A stretch of 64,000 nt of DNA from CANKJK01 sp040081715. GTDB taxonomy: Bacteria; Acidobacteriota; Vicinamibacteria; Vicinamibacterales; UBA2999. The stretch covers positions 53,886-117,885 of the forward strand of contig JBEBFY010000011.1 of the NCBI GenBank assembly GCA_040081715.1, given 5' to 3'. Positions 1-7,364 of this stretch are shown in pieces. Position numbers and translations under genes: made by a program. The notes under the pieces were generated by a model. The model ran no database searches, was not told the DNA's origin, and saw only the letters and a program-made list of their open reading frames with translations. How positions within the stretch are numbered: the stretch's first letter is position 1; each line of letters starts with the position of its first letter.

Positions 1-1532
1 GCTTGTCGGCCGCCGACTTCCAGTTGTTCGAAGACAAGACCCCGGAACCGGTCGAGCTCGTGCGGTATGAGACCGAGCCGGCGCTCTTCACGCTGCTCAT
101 CGACAGCAGCCAGAGCATGGCGAGACAGAAAGAGGACGTCCGGAGGATGGCGTCGCGTCTGCTGGAGGCGCTCAAGCCGGAAGACCAGGTCACGGTCGCG
201 CCCTTCAACAAGAGTGTGGTGTCGATCACGGGACCCACCGGGGATCGGCAGACGGCCCTCGACGCCATTGGCGCCATCAAGGTGTCTGGAGGCACCGCGA
301 TCCTGGATTCGATCCTCCAGGCGTCGGACAGCGTGCGCGCGGGGCAGGCCAGGCACGCGATGGTCCTGGTCACGGATGGGTACGACGAGGAAAGCAAGAC
401 GACCGCGGATGCCGTGATCCTGGCACTGCGGGAGAAGAATGTCTGCTTGTACACCATCGGTGTCGGCGGCATCGACACCATCCTGCTGGACGATGAGAAG
501 AAGCTGGCGCGCCTCGCCGACGAGACGGGCGGCCGTGCGTGGTTCCCCGCCAATGCCAAGGCACTGGCCGACGCCTACGCAGCCGTCGTCAACGACTTCG
601 CGCGGAGGTACCTGCTGACCTACACGCCGTCGAACCAGCGCCGCAATGGCACGTGGCGAGCGATCGACGTCCGCGTGAACCGCCCCGGTGTCCGGGTCAG
701 CGCGCGGAGCGGCTACACGGCCCCCGCCTCGCTGCCGATTCGTGCCTCGGTCGAGTTCACAGCCGTCGGAACCGGCAACGCCCCCGTGTCGTTGACGGCG
801 GACCAGATCACGGTGCGCGAGAATGGCGTGCCCCAGACGGTCGACACGTTTCAGGAGGCCGTGCTGCCCGTCACCATCATGCTGACGCTTGACAGCAGCG
901 GGAGCATGACGCGGAGCGCTGCGCAGGCCCAGGAGGCGGCTCGCGAGTTCGTCCTGGCCACGCGGTCCGAGGACGAGATCGGCACGATCACGTTTGCTGA
1001 CTCGGTGCATTACATTCATGACCCGACCACGTTGCGCACCTTGCCGCTGAGCGCGATTGATGCCTACAAGGCCGACGGGGGCACGGCGCTCTACGATGCG
1101 TTGCACGACGCGCTGGAGCGCCTGGGCGTCATCAAGGATGTGCGCCGGGTCGTCGTCGTGGTCACGGACGGCCGTGACGAAGACCGGCTGTCGATCCGTG
1201 CCGGGAGCGTGCGGACGTTTGACGAGGTCCTCACCCTGCTCCAGAGAACGGAGGCCGCGGTCTACCCGGTCGGCATCGGTGCGAATGTCGACCGAGCCAA
1301 GCTGCAGGCGCTGGCGGATCAATCAGGCGGCGCCGCGTATTTTCCAACCGATGTCTCGACCCTCTCGGCCGAGTATGCCAAGATCCTCGATGAGCTCCGG
1401 CGGCGGTACATCGTCGGCTACGAGTCGACCAACGGGTCGCATGACGGCGCGTGGCGACCGGTGGCGATTGCGGCGACCGAACCAGGCGTGGCAATCCGCA
1501 GCCGCGGCGGCTACTTCGCCCCGGAGGAATAG
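1..1532 (+). repeat. Left copy of an 18.35-kb-spaced direct repeat (VWFA gene)
   Basis: DNA here matches 18349-19880 at a constant offset of 18,348 bases, ending at the same stop codon. The stretch around 1020-1180 differs from 19368-19528 at only about one base in ten. The two copies are in direct orientation and bracket the whole pilus locus, so they could support recombination that deletes or duplicates it (inference). Confidence 0.8.
3..1532 (+). CDS. VWFA-related domain protein, 5' end outside the window
   Basis: The reading frame is open from the window edge, so only the last 509 residues are visible. Two von Willebrand A domains are present, each with a metal-ion-dependent adhesion motif (DSSQS near residue 35, DSSGS near residue 298), so both probably bind a divalent cation and a protein or surface ligand. 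It aligns without gaps to the last 509 residues of the intact VWFA protein encoded at 17919-19880, with the C-terminal half nearly identical; by comparison about 144 residues including the signal peptide are missing to the left. Family knowledge: paired VWFA-related proteins are abundant in Acidobacteriota and usually exported. The ligand is unknown. Confidence 0.85.
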   Translation: MSAADFQLFEDKTPEPVELVRYETEPALFTLLIDSSQSMARQKEDVRRMASRLLEALKPEDQVTVAPFNKSVVSITGPTGDRQTALDAIGAIKVSGGTAILDSILQASDSVRAGQARHAMVLVTDGYDEESKTTADAVILALREKNVCLYTIGVGGIDTILLDDEKKLARLADETGGRAWFPANAKALADAYAAVVNDFARRYLLTYTPSNQRRNGTWRAIDVRVNRPGVRVSARSGYTAPASLPIRASVEFTAVGTGNAPVSLTADQITVRENGVPQTVDTFQEAVLPVTIMLTLDSSGSMTRSAAQAQEAAREFVLATRSEDEIGTITFADSVHYIHDPTTLRTLPLSAIDAYKADGGTALYDALHDALERLGVIKDVRRVVVVVTDGRDEDRLSIRAGSVRTFDEVLTLLQRTEAAVYPVGIGANVDRAKLQALADQSGGAAYFPTDVSTLSAEYAKILDELRRRYIVGYESTNGSHDGAWRPVAIAATEPGVAIRSRGGYFAPEE

Positions 1533-1553
1533 CGTTGTCCCCTGGAAAGACCA

Positions 1554-2272
1554 CTATCCGTGGCGAAATCCGGTGTGGGACGCCGTTCCACTTTCAACGG
1601 CTCCTGATAGCGGTAACTGCATGAAAGCTAAGCAGGTTACCCCGGTTCCAAGATTCTCACCGTTGAATGGGAGGCCCTCCGGAAAGACCGCCTGTTGTAC
1701 GGCCTGCCGCTGCCGCAAGGTGCCTTCGCTCCAGGGCCTTCCCGCGTGTTCAATCAGGTGCTCCGCGAATCCCATTACCCCTTCGACGTCGAACTTATTC
1801 GCCTTGGCTTCCTGCCTGGCGATTTCGGCGAGCGTCAGTTCCTCGCGGAGCTTGTCCCGCTGGCGTTGATAAGTTGCCCGGTCCACCCGCCGGTCGTAGA
1901 AGAACGCCTCTCCCACCTGAGCCAGCCGCAGTAGGGTCTTCAGGATCTGCGCATCGAGGGCCTCCCCTGTCTTGCTACTTGCTCGCGTTCGGCCTTCCAT
2001 CCAGCCAGGACTATCTCCCGGAACAATCGCAGGAAGGCCGGCGCCAGGCGGAATTCATCGAGGCGCCTACGAAAGAGCGCCTCGACTACGTGGACCGAAG
2101 CCCATACACCTGTGCACCGTGGGGAGTGGTAGTAGGCGTAGCGCCGAGTCCGGCCCCTTGAGGTGGAGCCGCCGATAGCCCTGCGGCAATGAGCGCAGCG
2201 CAGGAATCGTCTCAGTGGAAACTCCTCGCGGTCTAGCTCGTGTGGGATGGGCTCAGTTGACCACCCCTCCAA
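1554..2272 (-). pseudogene. Serine recombinase remnant (C-terminal half, frameshifted)
   Basis: Read on the minus strand, 2272-1940 encodes a zinc beta-ribbon segment (RCAHCRRAIGG followed by YYHSPRC) typical of large serine recombinases. An overlapping second frame, 2000-1554, carries the following helical coiled-coil part (ATYQRQRDKLREEL, then a segment ending VFPEGLPF). The frames must be joined by a shift near 1940-2000 to give one protein. The N-terminal catalytic resolvase domain with its serine is absent. It is therefore a decayed mobile-element fragment. It starts about 20 bases after the VWFA gene and abuts the truncated glycosyltransferase on the other side, so its insertion probably caused that truncation. 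Confidence 0.75.
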
Positions 2273-2444
2273 TCGCGCAGCGACTCACCGGCGACCGCGA
2301 GGTTGCGAATGCCGGCGTCGGTGCAGACGTCGGACAACCGTCGTCGACGACGACTTCATGGTCCACAAACGTCTGGCTGCGGACGCTGGCGATCGCCTCC
2401 CCGACGTATCGCCCCAGGTTGAAACAGGGAATAATAACCGACAC
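2253..2444 (-). pseudogene. Glycosyltransferase family 2, N-terminal fragment
   Basis: From a GTG at 2444 the first ~36 residues are a clean GT2 Rossmann start (SVIIPCFNLGRYVGEAIASV, then VVVDDG, the first acidic nucleotide-binding site). The expected STD residues after DDG are lost: the frame becomes unrelated there, while a neighbouring frame continues plausibly, so a frameshift plus truncation is likely. The rest is replaced by the recombinase remnant. It resembles the start of the intact GT2 gene encoded at 24595-25710. It cannot make a working enzyme. Confidence 0.65.
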
Positions 2445-2479
2445 TTTCGCGGGGGGGGCATGGACGTCAGGCTGCCGGG

Positions 2480-3058
2480 ATGCTGATCTTCGAGAACGGG
2501 GTGCTTCTCCATGTCCCCAAGACGGGCGGAACCTGGGTGAAAGCCGCCATCCGGAACGCCCGCATCAGTGTCGAAGAATACATCGTCGACGGCGACCCTC
2601 ACGCCGACCTGTCGTACTGCCCGCACAGGGACCGGTTTCTCTTCGCGTTCGTGCGCGAGCCGCTGAGTCTGTATCAGTCGTACTGGCGCTTCAAGATCAC
2701 GAGCGGGTGGGATCCGCGGAATCCGTTCGACGCGACCTGTGGGGCGCCGACGTTCGAGGGTTTCGTCGAGTGTGTGCTGCGCCTGGAACCTGCCTGGTGC
2801 TCCCGCATGTTCGAAGACTACGTCGGTCGCGAGCCGGGTGAAGGGGTCGACTTCGTCGGGCGTTACGAGTCGCTGGCCGACGACCTGATCCGTGCGCTGC
2901 GCATGATGGGCGCGTCAGTCGACGAGCAGGCGATTCGAATGACGCCGCCGGTCAATGTCAGCACCGCGAGCCGGAATCTGGCGCGGTGGACTCCTGAGCT
3001 CGCCGATCGTGTGCGGCGAAGCGAAGAGCGAGCCATCGTGCGCTTCGGGTACGCCTGA
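2480..3058 (+). CDS. Sulfotransferase family protein
   Basis: 192 residues. Residues 11-19 (HVPKTGGTW) form the 5'-phosphosulfate-binding loop of PAPS-dependent sulfotransferases, and FVREPLSLYQSYW near residues 57-69 is the 3'-phosphate-binding segment with its Arg and Ser. The family transfers sulfate from PAPS to an acceptor hydroxyl, often on a glycan; with glycan genes nearby a surface polysaccharide is the plausible acceptor (inference). The ATG at 2480 puts the binding loop at the usual distance from the N terminus. It diverges from the broken GT2 with 35 bases between starts. It is short for the family but both cofactor motifs are intact, so it may be functional even though its neighbours are debris. 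Confidence 0.8.
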   Translation: MLIFENGVLLHVPKTGGTWVKAAIRNARISVEEYIVDGDPHADLSYCPHRDRFLFAFVREPLSLYQSYWRFKITSGWDPRNPFDATCGAPTFEGFVECVLRLEPAWCSRMFEDYVGREPGEGVDFVGRYESLADDLIRALRMMGASVDEQAIRMTPPVNVSTASRNLARWTPELADRVRRSEERAIVRFGYA

Positions 3059-3077
3059 TGCCCGCGCGTGGATCGCG

Positions 3078-3245
3078 TCATCTCCCTCCGCGACGCTGCG
3101 CCGTCAGGTGCACCACGCACGTCCGGGCCACATTGTCCGGATGGCCGTCCATCACGAAACGTCCGCCGTCGAGCAGCAGCGCGCGGTCGTAGAACGTGGC
3201 AATGACGGACGGTGAATGGCTCACGCACCGTACGCAACCCGTCCA
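3078..3245 (-). pseudogene. Polysaccharide ABC-transporter ATPase, C-terminal remnant
   Basis: On the minus strand, ending at a TGA at 3080-3078, is a short frame reading VSHSPSVIATFYDRALLLDG and onward to MDGHPDNVAR. This is the H-loop and tail of a Wzt-type ABC ATPase and aligns with VSHNPDLIASFCDRALLLEQ in the intact ATPase at 34904-35638. The frame is closed by a stop just upstream, and the Walker A, signature and Walker B regions are missing. It is a remnant of a second polysaccharide exporter. Confidence 0.7.
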
Positions 3246-3255
3246 CTAAATCGGA

Positions 3256-3567
3256 TCACGCCCACTCCAGGAGTTCACTGGCCTTGAGTCGCTCGCGCAT
3301 TGGCGTCTCAGGGTCGTTCGCGATGCGCGTCCAGAATTGCTGCCGTTGCTCACGTGTCCAGACTCCTGGGTCCCGCCAGGTTCGCTCGTCAATGGCGTGT
3401 TGGATGTGGAACTCTGAGGACAAGCGCGTCCCTATCCGCCGGGCGCTCTTCAAGGAGTAGCCGGCGAGCGCCGCCGCTCTCGTCGCATTGCCGGCGGCGT
3501 CACCGAGATACGCCTCCACGAATCGACGCTCTCGCTCGCTGAACGGCGTCTCCGTGTTCTTCGTCAC
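3256..3567 (-). CDS. Terminase small subunit-like protein (orphan)
   Basis: 103 residues from a GTG at 3567. The core FSERERRFVEAYLGDAAGN followed by ATRAAALAGY and a KSARRIGTRL helix matches phage terminase small subunits (Terminase_2 type), whose helix-turn-helix region binds packaging sites on phage DNA. The frame is open further upstream (to 3768), but that extension is Cys/Trp-rich and unlike the family, so the GTG is preferred. The protein stops soon after an ELLEWA helix and is shorter than typical members (about 140-180 residues), so it may be truncated. No large terminase subunit, portal or capsid gene is near; this is probably prophage debris or a domesticated gene. Confidence 0.55.
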   Translation of the reverse strand: MTKNTETPFSERERRFVEAYLGDAAGNATRAAALAGYSLKSARRIGTRLSSEFHIQHAIDERTWRDPGVWTREQRQQFWTRIANDPETPMRERLKASELLEWA

Positions 3568-3938
3568 TTGACCGGCTCGGTCTCCCTGTTCCCGCGTGCC
3601 TGCCGCCGCCCACCAGCACCCACGCCTCTTTTGGCACCAGGCGGGGCACCTATATTGCCAGCGGCAGTGGGGCGTCCTGTCAGCGTAGGCCTGGAGGGTG
3701 TTCCAATCACCCGTGGGAGTGGCTTCCGAGCCACGACCCACCCGACTCGAACAGCACTCATGCCGCAAAACCGGCGGAGTCCCGAAGCAGGCGCATGGAT
3801 TCGAGGAACCCGGCGATCTGGTTCCATCTCGGAACGCTCAGGGACGCCGTTCGCGTCCAGCCCCGCACCGGGCGCTGAAGGCACGGGTAGGCCTCGAGGC
3901 CTACAGATATACCGGGGACCTCCCGATACTGTGGCTGT
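3568..3938. other. No recognised gene (371 bp)
   Basis: Frames here are long only because GC is high and none gives a recognisable protein. A short stretch near 3720-3760 recalls a tRNA T-loop on the minus strand but does not fold. The region presumably holds the promoters of the divergent terminase-like gene and the sigma-54 regulator, but no convincing -35/-10 pair was found. Confidence 0.4.
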
Positions 3939-5105
3939 ATGTCCAGTTCCGTTACCACCGAGGCGTACTCCGCCCGGAGGCTCACCAGCAGCCTGGCCCC
4001 CGTTTTTGTTGGAAATGGCCCTCGCGCACAGGTGCTGCGCGCCACCGCCCAGCGGGCTGCCGGAGGGAACGCCAAGATTCTGGTCACCGGCGAGAGCGGT
4101 GTCGGAAAAGACGTGCTGGTCCGGTTCATTCATGCGCACTCTCCCAGGGCGGGCCACGCGTTTGTCGCGTTGAACTGCGCCGGCATCGCCGAAACCCTGC
4201 TCGAGTCCGAGCTGTTCGGGCACACCAGGGGAAGCTTCACCGGGGCCCACCGCGACAAAGCCGGCAAGCTGCTGATGGCGCACCGCGGCACGATCTTCCT
4301 CGACGAAATCGGGGAAATGAGCCTGCGGATGCAGGCATTGCTGCTGCGTTTCCTCGAGAACGGCGAGCTGCAGCCGGTCGGGTCCGACGCACCCAGCACC
4401 TCCGTGGACACGCGCGTGATCGCCGCGACGAACCGGGACTTGCAGCGGATGGTCGCGGAAGGACAGTTTCGTGAGGATCTGTACTATCGAATCAAGGTCG
4501 TGCACCTGCACGTGCCCCCGCTCCGGGAACGGCGCGAAGACATTCGCGACCTGATCACGCACATGCTGGCGATGACCGGTTCACGCCTGGCCATCGACGA
4601 TCATGCGCTCGAGATCCTCCGGCAGTATCGCTGGCCCGGCAACATCCGCGAACTGCACAATGTCATCGAGCAGGCCACATGGCTGGATAGTGACGGCACG
4701 ATCACCGTCCAGGACCTGCCGCCCGCGCTCGTGGCGTCGGCCATGGGCGCCATCCTGCCAGACAGGGACCGGCGCAGGCAGGTGGCTGACGATTTGTTCG
4801 AGGCGTTGACCAACGGGCGCTCCGGGTTCTGGGAGCACGTGTACCCGCTCTTCATGCAGCGGGACATCACCCGGGATGACCTGCGCGGGATCGTCCGGCG
4901 TGGGCTCGCACTGACCTCCGGCAGCTACCGGGGGCTGCTGGCGCTGTTCGGCATGGAAAGCCAGGAGTACAAGCGCTTCCTGAATTTTCTCGCCGCGCAC
5001 GAGTGCGCCGTCGATTTCCGCCAGTTTCGCGCCACCGGTGTGCTTCCAGGCCTGGGTAGACCTGGCACCGGGACACGCGGGAGCAGCGGCGTCGGCGATG
5101 GCTGA
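3939..5105 (+). CDS. Sigma-54-dependent transcriptional activator (enhancer-binding protein)
   Basis: 388 residues. An AAA+ domain begins near residue 24: Walker A GESGVGKD (51-58), the sigma-54-contacting loop as GSFTGA (98-103; Ser for the usual Ala), Walker B GTIFLDEIGE (117-126), a sensor-I Asn in AATNRD and an arginine-finger segment REDLYYRI. The C terminus (about 340-370) is helical and probably the DNA-binding helix-turn-helix. There is no N-terminal receiver or sensory domain, so activity may be set by expression, a partner or oligomer state. Such proteins hydrolyse ATP to open promoters bound by RNA polymerase with sigma-54. A matching -24/-12 promoter lies at 5883-5898 just before the pilus genes, its likely target (inference). 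Its end overlaps the next gene by 8 bases. Confidence 0.9.
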   Translation: MSSSVTTEAYSARRLTSSLAPVFVGNGPRAQVLRATAQRAAGGNAKILVTGESGVGKDVLVRFIHAHSPRAGHAFVALNCAGIAETLLESELFGHTRGSFTGAHRDKAGKLLMAHRGTIFLDEIGEMSLRMQALLLRFLENGELQPVGSDAPSTSVDTRVIAATNRDLQRMVAEGQFREDLYYRIKVVHLHVPPLRERREDIRDLITHMLAMTGSRLAIDDHALEILRQYRWPGNIRELHNVIEQATWLDSDGTITVQDLPPALVASAMGAILPDRDRRRQVADDLFEALTNGRSGFWEHVYPLFMQRDITRDDLRGIVRRGLALTSGSYRGLLALFGMESQEYKRFLNFLAAHECAVDFRQFRATGVLPGLGRPGTGTRGSSGVGDG

Positions 5106-5493
5106 GTCATTTCTCCGGCCGCTCGTTGCGTCAGCCGAAGCATCAACGCGCCAGCTCGTCAACGTCCGCACCGGGTTCCGCATCGCGACCCGCGTGGAAA
5201 CGGCGTTCGATTCCGCCTCGCGGCGGCAGGGACTCCTCGGCCGCCAGTCGATGGCCGCTGGCGACGCACTCGTGATTGCTCCATGCCCGGCGATCCACAC
5301 CGCGTTCATGCAGTTCGCCATCGACGTGATCTTTGCCGCGCGCGACGGCCGCATTGTCGGGCTGCGCCGGCGTGTCAGGCCGTGGCGGATCGCGTTTGCG
5401 GTCCGGGCGTTCGCCGCGATCGAGTTGCCCGCGGGCACGATCGACCCCACCACCCTCCGCGTCGGCGACGTACTCACCGTCACCACCACCTGA
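5098..5493 (+). CDS. DUF192 family protein
   Basis: 131 residues from the ATG at 5098, which overlaps the regulator's stop. The family core is visible: RRQGLLGRQSM, then HTAFMQFAIDVIFAARDG and the closing RVGDVLTV. DUF192 (COG1430) proteins are small beta-rich domains of unknown activity, often exported, though no signal peptide is obvious here. In other genomes they frequently sit beside tad/flp pilus genes (family knowledge), which fits this position between the activator and the first pilin. Function unknown. Confidence 0.8.
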   Translation: MAESFLRPLVASAEASTRQLVNVRTGFRIATRVETAFDSASRRQGLLGRQSMAAGDALVIAPCPAIHTAFMQFAIDVIFAARDGRIVGLRRRVRPWRIAFAVRAFAAIELPAGTIDPTTLRVGDVLTVTTT

Positions 5494-5953
5494 TCCGCAG
5501 CGGCGCCACAGTGGCGCCACCACAGCGGCACTGCACCGCTCGGCACCACCTCACACATGCAGCACCGCCACTCGGTGGTGCTCTCCGATCAGTTGTCTCT
5601 CCGCCAGCAGACGACCCCGTCTTCAACGTAGTGCGCGTCGCGTCGGCGCCCCGTTCCTACCGCTCGCGCCAGCCGCTCAGCACCCTCACTCAGAAGCACC
5701 GCGAAACGGCCCTGTCAGCGTGTTCTGCCTGCGGGCGCATCAAAGTCTGGCGCACTCCTGACTTGATATCCCTCGGCGTTGCTCGCGGCGCTCTCTGCCG
5801 CACCCCACGCAGCGATAACAATCGCCGATATCCCTAGGCAATTCACCGCTAAAGCCTGACTACATGCCAGCGCCTGGCACGTTGGCAGGGCGATTGCTAT
5901 CTATCAGGGCAACAACTCACCGGCGCTGAGGCGCCCTTTTCAGGAGATACGCC
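5494..5953. other. 460-bp upstream region of the pilus operon
   Basis: No credible coding frame. The last 80 bases hold the sigma-54 promoter (5883-5898) and a Shine-Dalgarno-like AGGAG at 5942-5946 before the first pilin ATG. The long stretch upstream of the promoter would be a natural place for activator binding sites, but no clear repeated operator was found by eye. Confidence 0.5.
5883..5898 (+). promoter_or_regulatory. Sigma-54 (-24/-12) promoter for the Tad pilus operon
   Basis: The sequence TGGCAGGGCGATTGCT fits the sigma-54 consensus TGGCACG-N4-TTGCW at all positions except the sixth. The invariant GG (5884-5885) and GC (5896-5897) have the required 12-base register. Transcription would start near 5909, leaving a ~45-base leader before the pilin ATG at 5954. 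The gene two upstream encodes a sigma-54 activator, which supports the call. Confidence 0.75.
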
Positions 5954-6139
5954 ATGAAGAATCTGATTGCCCGTTTCATTCACGAAGACCAGGGACAGGA
6001 CCTCATCGAGTACGTGTTGATTGCCTCGTTCGTGGCGATCGGCGCACTGGCCGGCGCCACGCTGCTCGGCGGGAACCTGAACACCTGGTACAACACGATG
6101 GCCGCGTGGACGGCTGCCTCCTCGGCGCTGGTTCCCTAG
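5954..6139 (+). CDS. flp: Flp-type pilin, major
   Basis: 61 residues, the normal size for Flp pilins. A short basic leader ends at Gly14; the processed protein would begin QDLIEY, with the conserved Glu at +5 and Tyr at +6, followed by a hydrophobic helix (ASFVAIGALAGATLLGG) that forms the membrane and filament core. Processing would be by the A24 peptidase encoded at 6393-6920. It is the first gene after the sigma-54 promoter, as expected for the most strongly expressed subunit. Confidence 0.92.
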   Translation: MKNLIARFIHEDQGQDLIEYVLIASFVAIGALAGATLLGGNLNTWYNTMAAWTAASSALVP

Positions 6140-6207
6140 TAGGGCCTGGCCGGCTCCCGCTGGGCACGCATGTGCCGGGCGGGAGCCGGCTCCTTTCGGA
6201 GAAGCCG

Positions 6208-6396
6208 ATGCCCATTCTGCGCGCATTCCTGCGAGACGAACGGGCGAGTGATCTGGTCGAGTACGCGCTGCTCACGGCGTTCGTGGGCACAGCCGGGGCC
6301 GTGGCGCTCGCCGCGTTTCCCGGAATCATCAATACCGTCTACACCTCGTGGGACACGGCGACGCAAGCGATCTGGGAGCCCAGGGATCCGTCATGA
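6208..6396 (+). CDS. Second Flp-type pilin, atypical cleavage site
   Basis: 62 residues from ATG 6208, preceded by GGAG at 6198-6201. It has the pilin pattern SDLVEYALL plus a hydrophobic helix, with Glu at +5 and Tyr at +6, but the residue before the predicted cut is Ala13 rather than the usual Gly. That may slow or block processing and could make it a minor or regulatory pilin (inference). The stop overlaps the start of the peptidase gene (ATGA). Confidence 0.88.
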   Translation: MPILRAFLRDERASDLVEYALLTAFVGTAGAVALAAFPGIINTVYTSWDTATQAIWEPRDPS

Positions 6397-6920
6397 CAGA
6401 GATGCAGAATGTCCTTCCGTCGATCGCGGCGCTGGCAGTTGCGTCGGCTGCGTGCGCGACCGACATCCGCAACCGGCGGATTCCGAACATCCTCACATTC
6501 GGCGCCGCCGCCGCTGCCGTCGCATACGGCGCGCTGACCGGCGGCGCGGGCGGAGTGGCCACGGCCGGTGCCGGCTGGCTGGCCGGCACGCTCATCTTCC
6601 TGCCCTTCTTTCTGCTGCGCGGCATGGGCGCCGGCGACGTGAAACTGCTCGCGGCCCTCGGCGCCTGGCTCGGCCCAGGCGCGGTGCTCGTGATCGCGCT
6701 GTACACCTCGATCGCTGGAGGTGTGATGGCGCTCGGCGTCGCGCTCGGCCGGGGCTACCTTCGCACGGCGCTCGCGAACATCACCGGGCTCCTTCGTTTC
6801 TGGAGCGTCGCCGGGTTGCGGCCAGCCGAGGGGCTGACGCTCGAGACGTCCACCTCGCCCAAGCTGCCGTACGCGATTCCTCTTCTGGCCGGCACGGTGG
6901 CCTCGCTATGGCTGCGGTGA
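6393..6920 (+). CDS. cpaA: Prepilin peptidase, A24 family (CpaA/TadV)
   Basis: 175 residues with several hydrophobic segments. Both catalytic aspartates of the A24 family are visible: Asp24 in ATDIRNRRIPN and Asp82 in GMGAGDVKL. It lacks the N-terminal methylase domain of type IV pilus PilD, as is usual for CpaA/TadV. It would cut the leader peptides of the Flp pilins and of the TadE/TadG pseudopilins at the cytoplasmic face of the inner membrane. It starts within the stop of the pilin gene and overlaps tadE by 13 bases. Confidence 0.92.
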   Translation: MTEMQNVLPSIAALAVASAACATDIRNRRIPNILTFGAAAAAVAYGALTGGAGGVATAGAGWLAGTLIFLPFFLLRGMGAGDVKLLAALGAWLGPGAVLVIALYTSIAGGVMALGVALGRGYLRTALANITGLLRFWSVAGLRPAEGLTLETSTSPKLPYAIPLLAGTVASLWLR

Positions 6921-7354
6921 TGCGGCGCCTGTGGCTCCGCTCCGCCCACGGCGCGGAACTGATCGAGTTCATCATCGTGTTCCCGATCCTGATGCTGCTG
7001 CTGGCGGGCATCTTCGACTTCGGAATGCTGCTGCGCAACTACGAAGTGGTGACCAACGCGGCGCGCGAAGGCGCCCGCGTGGCCATCCTGGATGGCTACG
7101 CAGCTGCGGATGTCGACGCACGGGTCAATCAGTATCTCCAGAGCGCTGGGCTCGCGGGCTCGCACAGCGTCGCCGTGGCCACGGTCCCGATCACCACCGG
7201 CGCCGGCACAATGACGGCGCGGTCAGTCACGCTGAACTACTTCTATCAGTTCGTCACGCTCAGCGGCATCGCGCCGTTCTTTGGAGGCTCGTTCGGGTCA
7301 CTCCCGCTGCGAGCCGTGTCGGTGATGCGCACCGAAACTCAGATTGCTCCGTAG
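6908..7354 (+). CDS. tadE: TadE-like pseudopilin
   Basis: 148 residues from ATG 6908. After a short basic leader comes HGAELIEFIIVFPILMLLLA: a Gly, Glu at +5 and Phe at +6, then a single membrane helix, the TadE signature, followed by a periplasmic domain. TadE proteins are processed by the prepilin peptidase and are needed for Flp pilus assembly. The overlap with cpaA suggests translational coupling. A second in-frame Met at residue 5 could also serve as the start. Confidence 0.9.
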   Translation: MAAVMRRLWLRSAHGAELIEFIIVFPILMLLLAGIFDFGMLLRNYEVVTNAAREGARVAILDGYAAADVDARVNQYLQSAGLAGSHSVAVATVPITTGAGTMTARSVTLNYFYQFVTLSGIAPFFGGSFGSLPLRAVSVMRTETQIAP

Positions 7355-7364
7355 GAGGCATGCA

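Noticed and set aside
3700..3777. tRNA-like TTCGAGT loop on the minus strand
   Set aside because: The T-stem does not pair and no acceptor stem can be formed.
5875..5890. A TGGCACG element just upstream of the chosen sigma-54 promoter
   Set aside because: At the correct spacing the -12 region reads CAGG rather than TTGC, so only the downstream TGGCA...TTGC element fits.
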